This document shows, piece by piece, positions 1-10,754 of a stretch of DNA of 44,631 bases; position 1 is the stretch's first letter, and each line of letters starts with the position of its first letter. Both the position numbers and the translations under genes were made by a program. Location of the stretch: contig JBBHKE010001891.1 in NCBI GenBank assembly GCA_037447655.1, positions 313,369 to 357,999 on the forward strand, given 5' to 3'. The notes under the pieces are model-generated. The model searched no databases. It was given only the letters and a program-made list of their open reading frames with translations, and was not told the DNA's origin. Source of the stretch: Zygnema cylindricum. Its lineage: Eukaryota; Streptophyta; Zygnematophyceae; Zygnematales; Zygnemataceae.

Positions 1-2
1 AT

Positions 3-193
3 GTAAAAGTCTTTATTGATCCATCTCGAAGAGGTTCTTTCCTCCCTTTTGACTTAGAACAAGCGAAGGAGGAAGAATGCTTCGAAGGAACACAAGAACC
101 TTCCCCGAAGACAATCCGCCTGATTTTTTCTGTTTTTGTTCCATTTTGTATCGAGTTCACTGTAATTAGTGTTTTTTTTTTTTTTTCGGGACT
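3..193 (+). CDS. possible 3' terminal exon of an upstream gene (partial)
   Basis: An open frame starts at the left window edge (frame from base 3) and runs to a TGA at about 191-193. Its first 40 codons have mixed, protein-like composition (start VKVFIDPSRRGSFLPF, then an acidic stretch); the rest is T-rich and looks like untranslated or intronic sequence. I do not recognise a family. If real, it would be the tail of a plus-strand gene converging on the 3' end of the channel gene that ends at 1399. It may equally be a chance frame, since no splice site can be checked beyond the window edge. Confidence 0.25.
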
Positions 194-1398
194 ATGATTG
201 TTTGAGTTTTTTTTGTTGTAAATTCTCGATCCGTCAGTTGGTTGGTGGTCGGTTCACATTCAATTGACAGTAGAAGTCCACACTAGTTCAGGTTGGGGGA
301 GAGGTGGAGAGGGGGGAGTGTTTATTGAGGACTTTTTAGATCCATGTAAGGTTTTCACTTCTTTTTCGGTCGTAGTTACAAGGAAAAGATTCAGTTTTCC
401 CTCCTTTCTTGGAGAAGCTCTACCTAGTTATTTCTGAAAATGTATATGCCACAGTAATATGGTGGTGGTTCTAGTTTTTGTCTATAATTTCTTGACTTGG
501 AGTGTCTTTGTCTTGTTTTTTAGTTGTAGTGGTTGGAGGATAATGGCAAAATAATTCTACGGAATATTGTACTGGCTTTTCTACAAGAGATTGTGGAATG
601 ATATATATGGAATCATATTTATGATAACCGAACTTTCTAAATGTTCTACAGACGATGGTTCATTTTGATATTAAATCTGTTTTTCTGATATAAGTTTATA
701 TTTGTTTATAATAATTTTCTGCTTGTTCATTGCTGACGTGCTCCAGGCAAAAGTTTCGGGTGAAAATTTGGACAAACTGTGATGTTAAAAAAACACAATT
801 ACCACAAAATGCTAAGAGAGCTTTCATTTGGCATATATGGAAAACGTCAAAATAAAATCTCACAGAAGGTCGTGTATATTATTCAATTAAGTAATAATCT
901 CAGTAAAGCCCTGTCAAAAAATATTTACATCAGACTCAGGAAAATCATCTCGAAATAAAATACACCTACTGTTCCTCTCTGTACAGAGGGAATTATACGT
1001 AACAAAAATTATGGAGGTACTCAGTACTCCAGAAGCGAGTATAATACTACGTAATTAAATTACTGTTACTAGGGGGATTACTCAAAACCTCAGTAGCCCT
1101 TCCCCAGTAACCTCAGTAAACTCAATAAACTTACAGAAGGCATTGTACGGAAAGGTAGGGGAAAAAATCCCAAATAGAATGTGATTTTTACTCTACTGGC
1201 AATACTGGCGGTATGAGTTTTAATTTACTTCCTATTTGTATTCGGAGTATTATACTGTCGATCCAACATCCAGTATCCAATATATTAACAGGGAAGACAA
1301 TATACTTTACGATTATCATCGTTGATCGCCAACTGTTACCCAAAACCGTACATTACTCCAAAAACACCAGTAACTGCGGTAATTTACACTCGTATAAT
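194..1398. other. AT-rich intergenic spacer
   Basis: T-rich DNA (a T run near 170-186, AT-rich blocks 560-720) followed by sequence with repeated TACGT, CAGTA and CCTCAGTA words around 880-1180. No coding frame with codon-like composition was seen. It would contain the 3' untranslated region of the minus-strand channel gene. Confidence 0.5.
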
Positions 1399-3723
1399 TT
1401 ATCCTTTTACTGCAGATACTCCCACCAAAATATATACAATATCTCCTTTATGTAATTCTGTCGTCCCTTTTGCATTCGTATACACATAGGCCGTGGGAGC
1501 TCCGTTTGTGTTTTCTCTTCGGTACAAACCGAGGGCCACCGTACTTTGTTTTCGAAGAAGCTCCACAACCATATCTCCGTATACTTTTCCGTGAAACTGT
1601 TCAGGAAGAGGGATTTGTCGGAGTTGAACCTTCCTCGTATTCTCCGTTCTCCCTGGTTCAAATACAGGTCCACATTCTAAGAGCTGGTCTAATATGGCTC
1701 TTGAGTTTCGGATATAAAACGTTTTGTACCTGTCAAATGAGGTCAAATGAGGTTAAATGAGGTAAAATCACTATCGATCGAACGACTCACAGTGGAGCCG
1801 AAGCACCAGAGTGGTCGTTTGGCGGTTTATGGAGGAAACGTCACCAGATCAAATAAGATCAAAGTAGGTCGAATTAGGTCAAATGAGGTCAAACTAGATC
1901 AAATGAGGTCAAATTAGGTCAAAGGGGGTCAAATTAAAACTCTCACTTTCACACACGTTCTGAGACACACGGACAGCAAAATTAGAACTTTTTAACTTTT
2001 TTCTGAAAATTTCATACATTTTTAAACATACAATAATATCACTCAGCTGCCCACATTCTTATAACTAACAATCTTTCTTGAAATGTTAAAAAAAAAACAA
2101 AAAGAAAGAAATAAAAATAGTAACAACAGTAAAAATAACAATATCTAACTAAGGGAATGGAAGAAGTGAAAAACTGAACACAACTCCCTCCATAAAGGCT
2201 GACACGGGACTCTCGAAAATGCATACAAAAAAAAAAGACGAAAGAAATTAAAAAAAAAAAAAAAAAACAAATAATAAGCGACTTACAAAAGAAATTGAAG
2301 AAGTGAAGGACTGAACACTTTTCCCTCCATGAAAGATGGGACGAGACTGAGGAGATCTTCCCGGTTTCTCTCATAGCTCGTGTGATTTAACCTCGACTCT
2401 TTCACGACATGTTGCGGTCGGAAATAACCAAAGGTGGCTTCGTGCTGAACCTCGCAAAGAACCCGTTGTCCGTAATTGCTATTCTTTAAGAGACGTTCCA
2501 CAGTTGCCACGATCTCGATATTCCTCACATCTTTGGCGAAACTTCTGGGAGTATGGACGGTTGACTGAATGAAGTCACCGTTTTCAACAATGCAAGATGG
2601 GTCATTCGAGGCATCGGGGGAGAAAATCACTACCTTATCTGCACAATACACACCCTTATATACACACCCTTAATATTTGCACAACCTTATTAAACACAGT
2701 ATCCAGTGGGTCGAGTCAAAATATACTTCTATTGGAAGTTTCTTTAAAGTAACTCTTTTTCTTTCATGGCTCGTTGTGTAAAAAAGTGTCAAATAGTGTA
2801 AAGAAGTGTTAAAAAGTGTAAAAAGTGTAAAAAAGTGTAAAAAAGTGTATAGTATCGGCTCTAAATTGAGGATTACGGACAGGGAAAACTCACATACCTG
2901 CTGCAAAAAGTCCTGCTCTCATGAGGTCAAGCTCATATGCAGGAGACCCTTTAACGTAAAAGACTTCTGGAAAATGTCCCACACATCCCCACTGCTGGTA
3001 ACTGGGCTCCATCGTTCGAAGAAAAACTATTATAGGCTTGTCCAGAGTTGTTTCGCGCAAAGTAGACACAAAATAGTACAAATTTCCTGGCCATTCATGA
3101 GGGATAGCCACTAAAATATGCGATTTTTGTTGAATCGCAGCACTTAAAGTACGTTCTTGCAAGTTTCGTAAAATCGCATCTTTTCCCTCGTCCAAAATAG
3201 CTGGGTGAGGTGGACCAATAAAGTGATCTACTGGAGGCCACCTCAGAAAAGTTTCCACAATGTCCTCAAAAGCTGTCTTACTGACTGAAGCACCATCTGA
3301 CAAGGTAGTACTTTCGACGAGGTTTTCTCCCTCTTTTCCTTTACTAAACTTTTCCACTTCAGGGTCTTTCCCATAAGGTTGTGACAAATGTTCTAATGAC
3401 GGAAAGACACTCGTACTTTTCTCTCGCCAAGCCGTCCGTACAAGATCCAGTAAGTTAAGGGCGTCTTTATGCCATTTATATGAGTCAGTCAGAGACACTT
3501 TTTTCGCCTTTCCCTCTTCGACTGCCCAATGGGGAATCTTTTTCTTTTGATGAAATCTCGAAACAAATTGAGCTGTTTTGAGGTCAGGAGCTATAGTGAG
3601 AGCCACATCAGTTGGACGAACCACTCGACCAAAAGGAGAGAGAAGGACTTTCCGTTTTTCGTCTTTAACCACATCAAGGGCAAAAATGACAATCCCAAAG
3701 CATCGAAAAACAAATTCTGTCAC
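1399..3723 (-). CDS. channel exons 14-16: RCK1-RCK2 linker, RCK2 and C-terminus
   Basis: Exon 2898-3723 (826 nt) starts |VTEFVFRCFGIVIFALDVV, like the end of BK RCK1. It then has a hydrophilic linker and RCK2 (HILVAIPHEW, PIIVFLRTMEP, VFYVKGSPAYELDLMRAGL). Exon 2287-2638 continues with ADKVVIFSPDA and RNIEIVATVERLLKNSNYG. At the place where animal BK carries the calcium bowl, no run of Asp is present. Exon 1399-1729 gives RAILDQLLECGPVF, VALGLYRRENTNG and the end HKGDIVYILVGVSAVKG then stop, matching the BK C-terminal fold. Donors GTATGT and GTAAGT and acceptors TTGTGCAG and TTTGACAG support the joins. Confidence 0.87.
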
Positions 3724-6700
3724 CTGTTTAAGAAGGAGACGAGAGACAAGGGAACTTGCCCAATGAGAAAATACCGCTCATTAGGTCAAATCCATTGTCA
3801 GAAGAAAGGTTATACTTTGGGATCTGAAGGAAGTTTTATAGGAGTTCGCTTGGGATTTTAAGATTTTAGGAGTTGTGACGTTTTCCGTGCCGGTTTTTTT
3901 TTGCCCTCTGACCACAAAATAGTGTTGATCATACTAATATGTTTTTCCCTTCACTTATTCTTTTACCAATTAGAAAACAACATTATTCAGAACTGAATTA
4001 GAGTTAAAAACACTAATTGAATAACGAAGGCAGTGCCTTACCTCTTCATAGAGAAGTTGGTGAAAGACAGGAGGTAACAGGACAGGATAAATCTCATTTT
4101 CTTGACCTTTCATATATTCCTTCATCCAATTCTCCTCTAAACCTCTTTTCGACACTACAGGCCCTGATCGAAAAAGGTTGGTACAGAAAGTAGTGAGGCC
4201 CTTAATCACACAACTGCAATAAAAACAGTCACGTAAAAGTATAGAGTATTAAAAGCCACAAGACGACAAAGCCAAGGGACAGTTTGAGAACACTTTAGAG
4301 AAGGTTAAAAGTTTCAAAAAACATTCACGATTCTGAATAATAAATACCCATTAACATTCCCGTTCACATTCCCATTCACATTCATTTCTGATTAAAAAAA
4401 CGGTATGAGCTGTCCGATTTACCCTCGAGTAAAACTTCAATAGTGTAATCACCCTGTAATAAATAAATACCCTGTAAATGTAATTTTAATAAAGCTGTAA
4501 ATCAAGGGTCGAATTGAACAATGACCCCCCACTAGATACAAATCAGGGCTTATACCATAACAGCCACCCATATGAACTTCAAATAAATAGGATGTAATTG
4601 AGTTAAACTTTTACCGATTCGTGATAAAAGTTCAAAAACTCGAAAAATATACGACGACAATATACTCTCTGCGATAGAAAGCTCCAATAACTGCACTTTT
4701 TGTAAACACTATCTCCAGAAGTTGCAAATCTCTTAAAAATTCGTCACCAAAGTTCAATATTCAGAACGCAGAATATAAAGTATTGAACCGGCTTCGAGTG
4801 GAAGAAGAGTGGCAAAAATGGTAATGTATTGAAGGGCTTTTTAGGGTTCTTTGCCCATCAACAATTGCTATGCATATTTTAGGGAAGCTGAGGTTCCTGG
4901 CAAGCACTTTCTTGGTGCACTGTAAAAATCCTAAAAATGGTATATATCGTAATCCTTCATGTAAAGTTGTCTCACAACCTTGGTAATTTGTGACGGAAAC
5001 ACAAGCCATACATACACAGTATCATTTCCCATTGTGAAAACCCTGTCTCTTAAATAGTCAAGCAAAAAATATATTCGCGGTATTCCTTCAATATCAAAAG
5101 CTGGTATTCTAAAGATTGAAACTCGACGAGCCCAAAAGAAAACAGGAAGAAACAAGAATCTCTTCCCCCTCCCCCTCTCCCCCTGCCACTCTCCCGCCCA
5201 GCTTTTCTCTCTCTCTCTCCCCTCTTCCAAAGCTCTCCTTCCTTCTACCATACCTGCGTACCAGAAGTTTCCCCCCCCCCTCCCCCCCCCCCCCCCCCCT
5301 CATCCCTAAGACCCAGCCCCTCTCTCTCCCCCCTTCCAAAGGCCTTCCCTCTCTCTCTCCCTCCTCTCCCCTTACAAAGCACTTCTCTCCACTTCTCCCA
5401 CTCTCCCTTGTTGAAAGATTAGCCTTTGATAGAAGTCATCATCTTAATGCAGTAGATGACATGGCAGTAGACAAAAGTAGGAAGGAAGAAAATGTAAATA
5501 AAGACAAAAAAGGCAAAGAAAACAAAAAGCGTACACCGTAGCTTCTAAAAAAAAAATTATCATTAGTTTTTCACCACCAAACTAAGGATCTATTGTTTTG
5601 CCCTTTCTCTTTTTTTTGCCCTTTCGGCCAATGAGCTAAGTGAGCTTTCAAGGTCAATTAAGCTCCTTAGATTTTGAGAAGTCACCTCCGTGACATTCTC
5701 CTTTTAATTTAAGCTACAGCTTTCTATGATTTTGATACATCGAGGTAATACAATTGTTTTCTTTACCTTTTTTGTCCTTAACTACATTTTCTTTCTTCCA
5801 ACTTTTGTCCGCTGCCATGTCATCTAGTGCAACAGGTTATGGGCTTTTCAGTGCGAACTCAAATACCATTGCTAAATTCAACGGCACAGACTTCTATGGA
5901 TGGAAGTACCGAATAGAGCAACTTTGGCGGCGGGAAAAACTTTGGTCCGTTACCAACAAGAGCGAGGTTGAACCTTCTAATGCCACCGCCAAACCTGCCT
6001 GGCTACTCCACAACGAGGAGGCACATTCACGATTGATTCTTGCCCTTGAATCTTCCCAACCCGACCTCATTCGTGATGCTACTTCAGCTCATGACGCCTG
6101 GATACTGCTGATCAATGCGAATGAAAACCGATCATGGTCCAACAAACGTCGCAATTGATTTCGTCTTAGAAACTTCCCTAAAACAAATTTTGCGGCTAAT
6201 ATGAGATCGTAGGTCGTATGTAAATTACATTGTTAATATTTACACCTTGTCTTGTACTATTTTGTTGTACAAGTTTTGTTTGCGTCATCAATGAATGTGA
6301 CCGAATATTGGGCGCCAGTGTGACTGAGGACTGACAGTCAACCACAAAGGTTAGAGTGGACCAATGTGAGGGAGCCGTCAGATTTAGAAGTGGAGGATGG
6401 AAAGGACAGACGAGTTAATTTGCCGTGTATGCATCCAGAGCCAAAGGCAAGATATTTTGTTGAAAATGGATCCAGGCTGATGACAAGACCCTTGCTTAAT
6501 GTTTGTAGACTGGAGGAGGAAAGATGGACATATCCGAGATGCCATTTGGAAAAGGCTTCAGAAGATGGCGATATTGCGAAGTTTGAGGATCCAACAAATG
6601 CGAGATAGGATGTAGATAGATCTGGATTTGATTTCAAGTCCCACTTGAGCGTTAGTGGGGGAAAAGAAAGTAACAGTAGTGGTGGAAACGGATAAAGTAG

Positions 6701-9700
6701 TGATGAAGTGCGGCGCCAACGGAGAAAACATTATATTTTACTCCGGGGACGAATAGGACTTGAGAAATAGTTATTGATGACGTGGCATTTGGGTATCCGA
6801 TAGTGGAAATCTGGCCAAGATGGGTGGCCGTAAGGGCGGATTGCCGATTAAAATTGACATGGGAGGACGGACCGGCGATATGGAGGAGAACCAATCGGAG
6901 CGTGAGGATAAATGATGGGAAGCACCGGAGTTGATGATCCAAGAATCATTTGATATAACAGGATCAGGGACAGGTGAAAGAGAGCCGGTGGACGTGATAA
7001 GAGCAAATCCATAATCGGGCGGTGTTGGAACGTATGGAACGGCCAGCAATTGTCCAGGGACACCTGGGTTAGGAAGGGGTGGTAATTGACCATATGGATA
7101 ATTGTTGTACGGTTAAACGGTGTGCGGTGGTTGAGAATAGTCGCCAAAAATAGCATTGCCATATCCAAGAGAATGACAATAAGCGAAGGGATTTGTGGGC
7201 GTGAAATATTCAATGATGTCCGGTAAAATTGCTTCAGCCGTAGAGGCTTGGCCATGATAAAGACAGCGCCCACCTTGGCGTCTACGGCAACCTGTACGAC
7301 CAGAACCTCCTTAACTGTCAAGCTTTCGTTTGAGAGCAAGCTTTCGTTTGAGCGCAGAGCAAGTGTCAATAACTTGGCCAAGCTCCCGACAATAACGACA
7401 ATAACGACAGGAGGAAATCTTGGGTGGCCGGGTGAATGGATGATAAGCTGCCAAAGCGACACCAAGAACTGGAGGAAGATTTTGTTTAGTCTCCTCGTGT
7501 ACCAGACTGGCGGTGAGAGTTGGAATAGTTACGGCTGAAGTAGCGTCACGGATGAGGTCAAGAAGATTCAAAGGCAAAAACTAATCGTGAATGTGCCTCC
7601 TCATTGCGGAGTAGGGCAGGTTTGGCGGCGGCATCAGAAGGTTCAGCCTCGCTTCCGTTGATAATGGACCAGAGTTTCTCCACCCGCAAAAGGTGCTCTA
7701 TTTGGTACTTCCATGCATAGAAGTCCGTGTTGTTGAATTTAGCCGCAGTATTTGAGTTCGCATTGAAAGGCCCATAACCTATTGCACTAGATGATATGGC
7801 AGCGGACAAAAGTAGGAAGGAAAAAAATGTAAATAAGGACAAAAAAAGTAAAAAAAACAATTGTATTTCCTCAATAGATCAAAATAAAACAAAGTTGTAG
7901 CTTGAATAAAGGGAGAATGTCACGAAGGTGACTTTTCAAGACCTAAGGAGCTTACGTGACTCTAAAAGGACTGTTAGCTCATTGGCCGAAAAGGCAAAAA
8001 AATAGATCTTTAGTTCGGCAGTGAAAATCTAAGGATAATAATCTGCTGTTAGAAGCTACAGTGTACGCTTCTAAGAAGCGACAAAAAAACAGAAACTGAA
8101 ACAAGTAGATGACATAAGCTAGAATACTAGACCTTACTGGATAACGTGAACTGGAATACCAGTTTACGATACTAACAGAAGAATAGAGACGACTGTCATG
8201 AAGCCTCCAACAAAGAAATAAACTTAACACATCTGACAAGAAATCTAGCTGTGATTTAGAATGCCAAAATCTAGAATAATGTAGCATGTTTTAGTATCTA
8301 GGATGTCGGTATCTCAGATTGTCTTTTCCTGTTGAGTCAGTTTTATTCTACGTACCTTAGGTACGATTAGAATCCTGTCAACGATCTGTTTATAAATCTT
8401 AACCGCAGATTTTGGGTGAAGGGTCAAGTGACTTCAGGTTGAGAAAGTTCCTATAGTTTCGCAGAGGTCAATCTCTGGACATTTTTCTGTTTTCTATTTA
8501 AACGTGTTTCGTCTTTTCATTTTTAATCTATTCAAGAACATCCTTTCAGGCTCTGTCTTTCCACTCTATTTTCTGCTGTCATGTCTTCTCTTTTAACATC
8601 CTTCTCTCCCCCTCTCCCTCTCTCTCCCTCTCCCTCTCTCCCTCTCTCCCTCTCTCCCCTCACCTCCGTGCCAGCAGCTTGAATCTCGTAATGTCGGGAC
8701 ACAGCACCTCCACTCCCTGCGTGTCGTCCCACACGGCCCCTCCCTGGTTGAAGCCTCGCAGCATCTCCACGATGACTCTCACTCCACGGCCGCAGTGGCG
8801 GTGGAAGGAGGTCGCGTGGAGGAACTGGATGGAGTCCGAGGCGTCAAAGTCCTGCAAGGAGAGGGAGAGGGAGAGGGAGGGAGAGGGAGGGAGAGGGAGG
8901 GCTTATGCATCATAATTGCTTTGAACACTACGACTTAGTCATTTCAACTTTTTCCGCATAATATTTAGAGCGGACCGTAAATGGAGTGGATAGGATTCAT
9001 CCACGTCGATGTCGATGAATTAAAATAGTAGTTTTCCATCCATAAGGTCAGTCCATCTAGACTAATTAGGATCCGCAGTACAGTGGATCGTAGGGCATGC
9101 CATGGGAAAAATATGCAACACACTTGGTTCGGCATTTCAGAACCGCAACAAATTCGAATTTTGTTAGTACCATCTATTAAAATATGGACCCACTCATTCT
9201 TACAACTGACTACTTGACCCTGCGACCGTAACAATAAAAAGACCAGGCTAATTTCTACATTTGCACAGTTTTACCAATCGAGGCTCTACCTCTGGCAATC
9301 TATGGTATGTAGAAAAAAACCTGCTTTTACAAAAGAATCACAACAACTTAATACAATTGATGCGTGCCTCAAAAGAATCAAAACAACTCTCATATAATCG
9401 ATGCACAGGTGCCTCAAAAGAATAAAAAAAACTCTAATATAATCGATGCTCAGGTGCCTCAAAAGAATAAAAAAAACTCTAATATAATCGATGCTCAGGT
9501 GCAGAATCCAAACAACTCTCATTTGCTCAGGTGCCTCAAAAGAATCAAAACAACTCTCATATAATCGATGCCCAGGTGCTTCAAAAGAATAAAAACAGCT
9601 TTCATTTAATGGATGCCCAGGTGCCTCAAAAGAATCAAAAAAACTCTAATATAATCGATGCTCAGGTGCCTTAAAAGAATCAAAACTACTCTAGTATAAC

Positions 9701-10701
9701 AGATGCTCAGGTGCCTCAAAGGAATCAAAACAGCTCCCATATAATCGATGTCCAGGTATCCCACCGTAGATTGCCTGTCAGCTGCAAGGAAAATTGCGGC
9801 CGCTTTTTGTGCAGCAACACGATCAAGATCGCCTGATTTCATTGGATGTCCTTCAATGTACTCCACAAGACCTCCATAAAGGCCAATCATCGACTTCAAC
9901 TCAAACCTATAATCACGCATTATTCACCATCCCCAATTTCATTTCTAAAATCTGCGAGGATAGGAAAAACAAAATCTAAAATCTGTCCATATGTCTTTTT
10001 TTTTCCCCTAAAATCTGTCCATTTTTTCAATGGACTGCAAGGCATCAAACCTCTCAGAGTTCCCAGCTTCGAAAACAAATAAAGATAAACCTACCATTTG
10101 ATAAAATCCATGACATTTGAATTTCACTATTATAGTATGGAAGCTTTAAGCAGGAACAGGCTCATGACGGTTTTTGAAATCTAAAGATTGTAAATTTCAG
10201 TTTTGAAGGGTGAAGGAACTCACGATGGTTTGTAAGGTGTCATTATGACGACACGTAAAGGAGATATTGCCTTATCTGAACCACCCAAAAGTCAAGGAAA
10301 GGTTTTAACCATTTTGAGAGAATGCACCCAAAAGTCAAGGAAAGGTTTTAACCATTTTAAGAGAATGCCGGTTGTGTCTACTACCGTCATGACTAGTCTT
10401 CCCTCACATACTTCCAAGAGTATATTTTAAAATTTTCATCGCACTTAGTTATTGAGAGACTGCATAGAAATTATGAACTTTATTGCAACCCTCTGAATAA
10501 AAGGCCGTCCTTAATGTAATCAAGATGACAATATGCCCTTTTCCACAAAAAAAATAAAATCAATATCAAGAGCAACCTGTCCAATGGACAAGTATAGATG
10601 TGGTGTATCTTATCTACATCAAACCTATTTCTGTTCGAGACAGGACATAAAACAAGAAAACCCAACACTTCTGAAGGCTCGAAGATACGTGAAGATCTCC
10701 C

Positions 10702-10754
<53 letters not shown>

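Larger units (their letters stand above)
5440..8290. mobile_element. nested/inverted complex of degenerate Ty1/copia fragments
   Basis: Three pieces of one copia family lie together in the channel intron. First, 5440-5528 is a minus-oriented scrap of the leader and gag start. Second, 5529-6158 is plus-oriented LTR/leader followed by gag. Third, 8290 down to about 6270 is a minus-oriented LTR/leader, gag, protease and gag-pre-integrase block. Pieces two and three share a leader with GGCCAATGAGCTAA, CTCCTTAG and GTGACATTCTCC and the same gag start, so they form an inverted repeat with arms of roughly 0.5-0.6 kb around a spacer. All frames carry stops or frameshifts, so the complex is inactive. 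It probably arose by nested insertion plus inversion. Confidence 0.8.

Noticed and set aside
5109-5541. Pro/Ser-rich plus-strand frame and Gly/Glu/Arg-rich minus-strand frames
   Set aside because: Product of the pyrimidine tract at 5160-5412; the plus frame ends inside the reversed copia scrap.
9286-9522. Repeating IDYIRVFFILLRHLS peptide
   Set aside because: The 45-bp minisatellite unit is a multiple of three, so the frame stays open by chance; no start, no neighbouring exon.
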